From Anaerolineales bacterium (lineage in GTDB: Bacteria; Chloroflexota; Anaerolineae; Anaerolineales; E44-bin32): a stretch of 11,649 nucleotides of DNA. The notes below the pieces were generated by a model. It was not told where the DNA came from, ran no database searches, and saw only the letters and a list, made by a program, of their open reading frames with translations. The position numbers and the translations under genes were made by a program. Location of the stretch: assembly GCA_030606845.1 (NCBI GenBank), contig JAUWFP010000044.1, positions 1-11,649 on the forward strand, in the 5' to 3' direction. Positions 6,893-11,649 of this stretch are shown here, in pieces (the first letter of the stretch is position 1; each line of letters begins with the position of its first letter).

Positions 6893-6938
6893 ACACCCTT
6901 ACTCCTTGGGGCGCATTAAGACATCAGACGCTCAGTCC
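6801..6938 (-). promoter_or_regulatory. candidate structured leader or small RNA with competing pairings
   Basis: In the minus transcript GGACTG (6938-6933), CAGTCC (6820-6815) and GGACTG (6806-6801) occur in that order, so the middle segment can pair with either outer one. A second pair, TCCTCTAT (6874-6867) with ATAGAGGA (6811-6804), is perfect over eight bases and conflicts with the 3' hairpin. Inner stems CGCAGCAGG/CCTGCG and GGTGG/CCACC add to the fold, and a terminator follows directly. Such mutually exclusive pairing before a terminator is typical of attenuators or riboswitches. I could not match it to SRP, 6S, tmRNA, RNase P, 5S or a named riboswitch. No clear promoter was found in front of it. 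Confidence 0.35.
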
Positions 6939-6993
6939 CACCGACAGGTTCCAATGAAATTCAGATTTCGGAGGGACGCGTATTAATTTCGAA

Positions 6994-7770
6994 TTATTGA
7001 TAGAAATCCTTTAATTCACTCGCGGGAAGGGTGATCAACCCCTCCTCCCGTTCCCCGACTTGACTGACGCGCTCTACGTGGAGGCCCGTAAGGTATGCCG
7101 TATAGGCCGCCATCATCGCATCAAGCGCTTCATAGGAATGAAGTCTCTCTAGCGGCATGTGACCACTGAGTAGATTGTGGCGAGTGATTTCTTCTAATGC
7201 GTACATGGGGTTGGCGATATCGAGACCCTCGAGATAGAGCACGAGCTGCCGCTGCAGCCTCCCCTCAAGCGTTCGCTTCAGGAAAGGTCGTCTCTCCAGC
7301 AGAATTGTGTACCCGGAATGCGCACGCGCTTCAATCATCGCTCGGCGGTCGGATTTCTCATCGAGAACACCCTTCCGGAAGCCTATCTTCTCCAACCGGC
7401 GGAATATCTCGAAGCCGGTTCGAACCCAAGCCTTGGCATCTTCTTCTTTCTCTGGTGTGTTGTACAGGCGAATGTTACGCCTGCGTAGTTCATACTCACA
7501 AACTCGCCACTTCGCCCAGGTCTTCCCCTCAAGGCGTAAGTTATATCGCCGGCGGATATCTGCTTGAGCCATTAAGCCTCGGCTTGGCCCCTGCGGCGCA
7601 TCGATAGCAACCACAGCTGACTCCAACGACGCCACAAACGCCAACACAGACTCGAGGTCTCCCTGATCCAATGCGATCAGGTGGAGATCGCGGTCAAGTG
7701 CCGCATATTGGATGGGCTGTTTGCCCCCCGTTGGGTCGATTCCCACGAAGACAGCGTCAGTGAAAAGCAT
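6994..7770 (-). CDS. DUF429 family predicted nuclease
   Basis: 258 aa, typical of DUF429 (predicted RNase H-like fold nucleases). Conserved landmarks appear in order: FVGIDPTGG (Asp12), VVAIDAPQGPS (Asp57), WRVCEYELRRRNIRLYNTP (about 88-106), MIEARAHSGY (Glu147) and YEALDAMMAAYTAYL (Asp217). The acidic residues Asp12, Asp57, Glu147 and Asp217 are candidate metal ligands of the RNase H-type site; this assignment is inference, since the family's biochemical role is not settled. The ATG is supported by GAGGAGAAGGG upstream. The gene lies 41 nt after the phosphatase-like gene on the same strand, so the two are probably co-transcribed. The C-terminal 30 residues after the Asp217 helix are less conserved. 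It has no signal peptide and should be cytoplasmic. Confidence 0.85.
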   Translation of the reverse strand: MLFTDAVFVGIDPTGGKQPIQYAALDRDLHLIALDQGDLESVLAFVASLESAVVAIDAPQGPSRGLMAQADIRRRYNLRLEGKTWAKWRVCEYELRRRNIRLYNTPEKEEDAKAWVRTGFEIFRRLEKIGFRKGVLDEKSDRRAMIEARAHSGYTILLERRPFLKRTLEGRLQRQLVLYLEGLDIANPMYALEEITRHNLLSGHMPLERLHSYEALDAMMAAYTAYLTGLHVERVSQVGEREEGLITLPASELKDFYQ

Positions 7771-7811
7771 GTCAATCCCTTCTCCTCGGGTCTACCCCGA
7801 ACTATTAACCT

Positions 7812-8252
7812 TCAATTTAATCGCACAGCCTTCGAGTGCTCCTGAAAGGCTCTCCACAGGTCACGATCCGTGTGATAGGGCGCGAGCCATGGCTTTTCTG
7901 CCGCCTCCCGCAGCACCCGAGATAGCTTGCGACCCACATAAAGACCATAGGCTACATATGTCCAACGCGTACGATGTCGCCCTTCAGTGCTGTGCAATAG
8001 AACCTTCTCGCCCGCTTCCAACGAGGTTTGGATGAACTCCGCGGCCAGCCTGCGGTCCTCCATTCCGGCCAGTTTTTCATCCTCGACCCTTAACCAGAGG
8101 AAGCGCCGCGGGGTCGGACCCAGAAACAGTTCTGGTCCTCCGCCAGAGAGATGCAGGATGGCGCCAATGCCGGTTGAATCGGCAAAATCAGCCCATGTTG
8201 CGGGGATATGTTCCCCACCCGCAGCGTATATGCTCTCCTCTACCCAGGTCAA
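7812..8252 (-). CDS. dual-specificity-phosphatase-like protein with Cys-to-Ser active site
   Basis: 146 aa from the TTG at 8252, which has AAGGG nine nt upstream; a TTG at 8276 would add eight residues but lacks a site. The layout matches small bacterial dual-specificity phosphatases: WVEESIYAAGGEHIP at the start, GIGAILHL, then FLWLRVEDEKL with the general-acid position near Asp58, and a signature loop at 87-95. That loop reads HSTEGRHRT, where the family has HC-x5-R: the nucleophile Cys is Ser88 (AGC, one base from TGC), while Gly91 and Arg94 of the phosphate loop are kept. As written it should bind a phosphate group but not hydrolyse it by the normal mechanism, so it may be a pseudophosphatase. 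It is the first gene of a probable pair with the DUF429 gene and is divergent from the aldehyde dehydrogenase. Family call is good; function is open. Confidence 0.78.
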   Translation of the reverse strand: MTWVEESIYAAGGEHIPATWADFADSTGIGAILHLSGGGPELFLGPTPRRFLWLRVEDEKLAGMEDRRLAAEFIQTSLEAGEKVLLHSTEGRHRTRWTYVAYGLYVGRKLSRVLREAAEKPWLAPYHTDRDLWRAFQEHSKAVRLN

Positions 8253-8313
8253 GTGACTTTGCCCTTTTGCACACAACGGTCGCTTTGATTATCCGACCGC
8301 AGGTTTCATGTGC

Positions 8314-8319
8314 AGTATA
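8314..8319 (-). promoter_or_regulatory. candidate -10 element of the minus-strand gene pair
   Basis: TATACT on the minus strand lies about 60 nt upstream of the TTG at 8252. No good -35 is found at 17-18 nt (TTCGCC at best), so the element is weak or needs an activator. It sits within 35 bp of the plus-strand promoter's -10, so the two would compete for the same stretch. Confidence 0.35.
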
Positions 8320-8329
8320 CAACGCCCTT

Positions 8330-8358
8330 TTGACGACGGCGAATGAGCAGGCTATACT
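8330..8358 (+). promoter_or_regulatory. sigma-70-type promoter of the aldehyde dehydrogenase gene
   Basis: TTGACG (8330-8335), a 17-nt spacer, and TATACT (8353-8358): five of six matches at each box. Transcription would start near 8365, giving a leader of about 34 nt that carries the GAGGAG at 8384-8389. Confidence 0.75.
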
Positions 8359-8398
8359 TTCAACAAAACACCCCGCACCCCTCGAGGAGTTCCCCGGC

Positions 8399-10006
8399 AT
8401 GACAAAGAAGAAGGGCAAGAAAACAACCAAATCATCCAGTGACTTTAAGTTGACCTACGCAACGATGTACAACCCGCCGGAACTGCTGCATCAGAAGTAC
8501 GAACGGGCGCTGAAAAAAGTCAAGGATAATTTTGGGCAAGATCACCCCATGCTCATCAACGGCAAGGATGTGCGCTCCAGGGATAAGTTCGAAGACCGAT
8601 CCCCAATCAATCAGGATTGGTTGCTCGGCACCTTTCAGAAGGGCAGCACCAGACACGCCCAGCAAGCGCTCTCCGCAGCCCGCAAAGCCTTCCCCGATTG
8701 GTCAAAGAGATCATGGAAATCGCGCCTGCAATTATTGAGAAAGGCGGCGAAACAGATCGATAAACGCGTCTATGAAATTGCAGCAGTCATCTCCATCGAA
8801 GTGGGCAAAAACCGTATGGAAGCGCTCGGCGATATCGCCGAAGCGGCGGATCTCATCCGCTACGCGTGCGACCAGATGGAAGCCAACGAGGGCTTCAAAG
8901 TCAAGATGGGCACCGATCCATTAAAGGGGTTCAAACCTTCAAACACTTCGCTTCTTCGCCCTTTTGGGGTTTGGGTCGTCATAAGTCCCTTCAACTTCCC
9001 GGCAGCTCTCACCGGCGGCCCCGTCGGCGCAGCGCTTGTTGCCGGTAATACTGTGGTCATGAAACCAGCCACAGACACCCCATGGACAGTTCGTTTACTC
9101 GCTGAATGCTTCCGCGATGCCGGCATTCCGGATGGCGTACTGAATTTCGTGACCGGTCCCGGCTCAACACTTGGCCAAGCCCTCATCGACAGCCCGGTTG
9201 TGGATGGCATCACCTTCACGGGCTCTTTCGACATCGGCATGAAAATCTTCCGTTTGTTCGCCAATGGCCAATACCCGCGCCCGACGATTCTCGAAATGGG
9301 CGGCAAGAACCCCTCGATCGTCTCTAAGAACGCCGATATAGAGCGCGCTGCCGCCGGGATCGTACGATCATCCTTTGGCTTGCAGGGACAGAAATGCTCT
9401 GCCAACTCCCGGGTCTACGTTGAACGGCCGGTCTATAAGCAGTTGGTTGACCGAGTGGCTGAAATCACCAGGAAAATCGCCGTTGGCGATCCGACGGATC
9501 GAACAGTCTTCATGGGTCCTGTGATCAATAAAGGTGTCTACAACGACTTTATAAAGTTCACGAAGGAACTCTCAAAAGCTGGTACTTTTCTCACCGGCGG
9601 AAAAGTCATTACCGAAGGTGCCTTTGCGAAAGGCTTCTTCTGCGAACCGACGATCGTGACAGGCGTTCCGCACAGCCATCGGCTTTGGAAACAGGAGATG
9701 TTCCTACCGATCACGATGGTGCATCCGGTGGACAATCTCAATCAGGCAATGAAGCTGGCGAATGACAGCCAGTATGGCCTCACCGCTGGCTTCTACGGTT
9801 CGGAAGAGGAAGCCGCCTGGTTCTTCGAAAACATCGAGGCTGGTGTGACCTATGCCAATCGACCGCAAGGCTCGACCACCGGCGCTTGGCCCGGGTTCCA
9901 ACCCTTCGGCGGATGGAAGGGGTCGGGCTCCTCCGGGAAGAACGCCGGCGGCCATTACTACCTGCAGCTCTACATGCATGAGCAGATCCACACGATCATC
10001 CGCTGA
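8399..10006 (+). CDS. aldehyde dehydrogenase, glutamate-semialdehyde (P5C) dehydrogenase-like
   Basis: 535 aa from the ATG at 8399, which has GAGGAG nine nt upstream; the longer frame back to 8174 would read through the promoter and into the opposite gene. NAD(P)-dependent oxidation of an aldehyde to an acid. Catalytic features: SPFNFP (Asn199), KPA at the cofactor site, FTGS, ILEMGGKNP (Glu299), LQGQKCSANSR (Cys333 nucleophile), QEMFLPI and PFGGWKGSG near the end. The GQKCSA loop, MGPVIN and the long N-terminal part before residue 60 resemble L-glutamate gamma-semialdehyde dehydrogenases (RocA/PruA class, proline/arginine breakdown), but the tail with GAWPGFQPFGG differs from the best-known members, so the substrate is inferred. 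The first 16 residues are Lys/Thr/Ser-rich (MTKKKGKKTTKSSS) and probably unstructured. It is driven by a clear promoter; no proline dehydrogenase gene is adjacent. Confidence 0.92.
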   Translation: MTKKKGKKTTKSSSDFKLTYATMYNPPELLHQKYERALKKVKDNFGQDHPMLINGKDVRSRDKFEDRSPINQDWLLGTFQKGSTRHAQQALSAARKAFPDWSKRSWKSRLQLLRKAAKQIDKRVYEIAAVISIEVGKNRMEALGDIAEAADLIRYACDQMEANEGFKVKMGTDPLKGFKPSNTSLLRPFGVWVVISPFNFPAALTGGPVGAALVAGNTVVMKPATDTPWTVRLLAECFRDAGIPDGVLNFVTGPGSTLGQALIDSPVVDGITFTGSFDIGMKIFRLFANGQYPRPTILEMGGKNPSIVSKNADIERAAAGIVRSSFGLQGQKCSANSRVYVERPVYKQLVDRVAEITRKIAVGDPTDRTVFMGPVINKGVYNDFIKFTKELSKAGTFLTGGKVITEGAFAKGFFCEPTIVTGVPHSHRLWKQEMFLPITMVHPVDNLNQAMKLANDSQYGLTAGFYGSEEEAAWFFENIEAGVTYANRPQGSTTGAWPGFQPFGGWKGSGSSGKNAGGHYYLQLYMHEQIHTIIR

Positions 10007-10058
10007 GCGAAAGATTCAGAGCCTCCTCCGCTTTTTCCGGGCGGGAAGGCTCAATAGA

Positions 10059-10307
10059 TTGATTATGGCCTCTCGATTCGGCGCCGCATTGATCCTCATT
10101 GGTCTGATCTCCCTTGTGGTGTTCGTTCTCACCCTCCAGATTCAGCAGGCGAACACCCTCGCTTTGCTACTCGGCTCATCACTGACTGCGCTGGGCTTGG
10201 TCATCCGCCGCAGCGCGGCGCGGAACGCACAACGCCGAACAGCTCGTTTCCACACTTTAAGGCGGCTCCGCGGCGACGCACATGAAACCAAGGATCTCGA
10301 TGATTAG
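10059..10307 (+). CDS. small membrane protein with two predicted helices
   Basis: 82 aa from a TTG at 10059 with GGAAGG nine nt upstream; an ATG two codons later (10065) gives 80 aa. Two hydrophobic helices, about FGAALILIGLISLVVFVLTL and ANTLALLLGSSLTALGLVI, are joined by a short QIQQ turn and followed by a strongly basic tail (RRSAARNAQRRTARFHTLRRLRG) and an acidic end (ETKDLDD). By the positive-inside rule the tail is in the cytoplasm, so both ends would be inside. No family is recognised. It starts 52 nt after the dehydrogenase stop on the same strand and may be carried on that transcript. The frame runs farther upstream inside the dehydrogenase gene, but that part is a shadow of it. Confidence 0.6.
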   Translation: MIMASRFGAALILIGLISLVVFVLTLQIQQANTLALLLGSSLTALGLVIRRSAARNAQRRTARFHTLRRLRGDAHETKDLDD

Positions 10308-10387
10308 AATGATCGAATCTCGGGGCAAGCATTGTGATCTACGCTGATGTTCACATACCAAAGCCAGGCGAAGTAGGTTGATCGAGT

Positions 10388-10945
10388 ATGTCAAAAACCC
10401 ATAACTCATCCGCGGTCTGCTATATCTCCGTTGACGTTGAGACGGCGGGTCCCCACCCCAGCCGTTTCGCACTGTTATCCATCGGCGCTTGTGTGGTCTC
10501 CGATCTCGACAAATCTTTGTATCTCGAACTGCAGCCCGATTGCCCCGCTTATGAGCCGCAGGCTCTCGAAATCAGCAGATTGTCACTCGAGACCCTTGCT
10601 GAAAATGGGCTTCCGGCGGAAGAAGCCATGCGGCAGTTCGATGGCTGGCTGAGCGCGAACACCCCACCGGATGAGAAACCTGTATTCGTCGCCTTTAACG
10701 CCGCGTTTGACTGGATGTTCATCAACGAGTATTTTCACAAGTATCTAGGACACAATCCGTTCGGGCACAGCGCGCTGGATACCAAGGCGCTCTATATGGG
10801 CGTAACAGGCGTAGGATGGGAAGAAACGAGCCATAATGCGATCTCCCAGCAATTAGGATTGCCCACTCACCTGGAGCACCATGCATTACAAGATGCGCTC
10901 GACCAGGCGATAGTCTTCCGCAAGATCCTCGAATTAAGGAAATGA
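10388..10945 (+). CDS. DnaQ-like DEDDh 3'-5' exonuclease
   Basis: 185 aa with the three exonuclease motifs of the DEDDh class: ISVDVETAG (Asp16, Glu18), VAFNAAFDWMFI (Asp108) and HHALQDALDQA (His164, Asp169). All five expected residues are present, so it should be an active two-metal-ion 3'-5' exonuclease on DNA or RNA. Its length and stand-alone form fit the family of small proofreading-like, RNase T-like or oligonucleotide-trimming enzymes rather than a polymerase subunit; the exact substrate is unknown. An in-frame TGA three codons before the ATG at 10388 limits the start. The Shine-Dalgarno is weak. It is 80 nt after the small membrane protein gene and followed by a palindromic repeat that could stop transcription. 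Confidence 0.88.
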   Translation: MSKTHNSSAVCYISVDVETAGPHPSRFALLSIGACVVSDLDKSLYLELQPDCPAYEPQALEISRLSLETLAENGLPAEEAMRQFDGWLSANTPPDEKPVFVAFNAAFDWMFINEYFHKYLGHNPFGHSALDTKALYMGVTGVGWEETSHNAISQQLGLPTHLEHHALQDALDQAIVFRKILELRK

Positions 10946-10962
10946 ACATACAGGTGGCAGGT

Positions 10963-11023
10963 CAATCTGATCGAGTTGGGATGATGTCATTCTGATGGGC
11001 GGCAGCAAGCCAACCAGATCAAG
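10963..11023. repeat. degenerate inverted repeat beside the main palindrome
   Basis: CTGATCGAGTTGG (about 10967-10979) and CCAACCAGATCAAG (11010-11023) are imperfect complements flanking a short piece reading TGTCATTCTGA (10985-10995), which matches the first bases of the main repeat next door. It looks like an eroded copy or an outer arm of the same element family. Confidence 0.4.
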
Positions 11024-11032
11024 CCGGGAAAC

Positions 11033-11129
11033 TGTCATTCTGAGGAGCAGAGCGACGAAGAATCTCGTTCCTGGCAAGAAACACAATTCAGTTCCAAGAA
11101 CGAGATGCTTCGCTTTGCTCAGCATGACA
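11033..11129. repeat. palindromic intergenic repeat (TGTCATTCTGAG type)
   Basis: Imperfect inverted repeat of about 97 bp. The left arm begins TGTCATTCTGAGGAGCAGAG and runs through CGAAGAATCTCGTTC; the right arm is GAACGAGATGCTTCGC followed by TTTGCTCAGCATGACA. Arms match over about 36-38 bases with few mismatches and indels around a loop near 11072-11096. Elements of this sequence type, in which a GTCATTCTGAG end is followed by GAAGAATCTCG, are a known class of dispersed repeats in several bacterial phyla. It could end transcription after the exonuclease gene and fold in RNA from either strand. The spurious frames through it are discounted. Confidence 0.75.
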
Positions 11130-11133
11130 TATT

Positions 11134-11180
11134 CATGTCACTCTCGAGTATTCGGAAGTGCATCAGCGAAGGATCTCGAT
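11134..11180. repeat. partial copy of a related repeat next to the last gene
   Basis: The segment TCATGTCACTCTCGAG (11134-11149) followed by CAGCGAAGGATCTCGA (11164-11179) repeats the order 'GTCA..CTC...GCGAAG.ATCTCG' of the neighbouring palindrome with divergence. It ends only a few bases before the GGAGG of the last gene. Confidence 0.45.
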
Positions 11181-11193
11181 TTCGGAGGTAATG

Positions 11194-11649
11194 ATGGGTG
11201 AGAAAAAAACTGGGCCTGGTATCGCCCTGCAGCGCATCCTGATATCCGCTAAGCGCCTGGGTGTTGAGATGGATGAGGAAAAGGCGCTCCAATGGCTGAC
11301 CGCAATCAGCGCCGCCAAGGCGAGCAGCGACGTTGTCGTTGATTCCCAGACGGGAGTATTCGGTCATACCGTCTCCATGCTCGATTTCAGCCCAGAGGAG
11401 CTGGAATACTTCCGCAGGATTGGGAAGCTGGTTGAGTTCGAAGACCAGCCAGGCATTGTAGAAACCGCCCTGGCGCTTTCCGGTTCAGCGGCTCAATCTA
11501 AGATCCAGACCTTTCCCGGGGATAGCGACTACTTCGAGCGGGTCAATATTATTGCCGATACCCGCGAGCAAGCATGCGCCATCCTGGCCGACCTCATTCG
11601 GGATAAAGCGTTAACCACATCCTCTGGTCCAACGTATCAATTAATCGAG
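11194..11649 (+). CDS. unrecognised protein, 3' end missing; possible nucleotidyltransferase signature
   Basis: 152 codons, open to the right edge. GGAGG (11184-11188) stands five nt before the second of two adjacent ATGs (11194), which I take as the start; the first (11191) would be only two nt away. The N-terminal part is helical (ALQRILISAKRLGVEMDEEK, then ALQWLTAISAAKAS), with VVVDSQTGVFGH at about 47-58. At 94-115 the sequence has a Gly-Ser (97-98) and an Asp-Ser-Asp (110-112) eleven residues later, in the context FPGDSDYFERV. That spacing fits the nucleotidyltransferase pattern hG[GS]-x(9-13)-Dh[DE], but the central residue is Ser and the family cannot be assigned from this alone. No close family is recognised. 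Repeat sequence immediately precedes its ribosome-binding site. Confidence 0.75.
   Translation, partial: MGEKKTGPGIALQRILISAKRLGVEMDEEKALQWLTAISAAKASSDVVVDSQTGVFGHTVSMLDFSPEELEYFRRIGKLVEFEDQPGIVETALALSGSAAQSKIQTFPGDSDYFERVNIIADTREQACAILADLIRDKALTTSSGPTYQLIE

Noticed and set aside
6801..6938. SRP RNA, 6S RNA, tmRNA, RNase P RNA, 5S rRNA or cobalamin riboswitch
   Set aside because: Some short likenesses (for example AGCCTGCG as in 6S, AGCCAGGA as in cobalamin leaders) were checked by eye, but the defining conserved segments of each family are missing.
8174..8398. 75-codon upstream extension of the aldehyde dehydrogenase frame
   Set aside because: It overlaps the opposite-strand phosphatase-like gene and the promoter; the ATG at 8399 has a good ribosome-binding site and begins a normal-length protein.
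9852..10058. Upstream part of the frame containing the small membrane protein
   Set aside because: It lies inside the dehydrogenase gene in another frame and is a shadow; only the part from about 10059 has membrane helices and its own ribosome-binding site.
10995..11201. 68-codon plus-strand frame and a 63-codon minus-strand frame through the same region
   Set aside because: Both are translations of the palindromic repeat; frames through such repeats are routinely misread as small proteins, and there is no ribosome-binding site.
11119..11367. 82-codon minus-strand frame at the start of the last gene
   Set aside because: Antisense to a plus-strand frame with a strong GGAGG and an unbroken reading frame to the window edge.

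Overview
The window looks like chromosomal DNA of a bacterium with moderately high GC. I infer an uncultured Chloroflexota/Anaerolineae-type lineage, from the FHA and zinc-ribbon membrane proteins, a TolB-type propeller fusion, a CWH43-like membrane endonuclease-fold protein and a short palindromic intergenic repeat. This is inference from style; no rRNA or marker gene is present to confirm it.

Layout. A DsbA-like thiol oxidoreductase is cut by the left edge (1-423, +). It converges on a long minus-strand block (6589 down to 448), read in this order: a 594-aa FHA / zinc-ribbon / TM / TolB-propeller protein; an 89-aa FHA protein that stops before its domain is complete; a 363-aa zinc-ribbon / TM protein with a secreted domain; a 616-aa polytopic membrane protein with a C-terminal endonuclease/exonuclease/phosphatase domain; and an alpha/beta hydrolase. 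Spacing of 79-95 nt with good ribosome-binding sites suggests one or a few operons. The shared theme is the envelope: phospho-recognition or zinc-ribbon modules inside the cell joined by a single TM helix to outer domains.

Upstream of this block is a 386-nt stretch (6608-6993) without a large gene. It holds a strong minus-strand terminator, a 35-codon ORF with a good Shine-Dalgarno that stops at the edge of the terminator hairpin, and competing complementary segments of the kind found in attenuators. It could be a regulated leader of the FHA operon, a small RNA, or a small-protein gene at the end of the transcript above it. Next come two more minus-strand genes: a DUF429 predicted nuclease and a dual-specificity-phosphatase-like protein whose catalytic Cys is Ser.

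From about 8300 the coding strand switches. A near-consensus sigma-70 promoter (TTGACG-17-TATACT) drives a 535-aa aldehyde dehydrogenase resembling glutamate-semialdehyde (P5C) dehydrogenases. It is followed by a small two-helix membrane protein and a DEDDh 3'-5' exonuclease. A palindromic repeat of the 'TGTCATTCTGAG...' type fills the next gap, and the window ends inside an unrecognised gene carrying a possible nucleotidyltransferase signature. No tRNA, rRNA, CRISPR array or transposase was seen.
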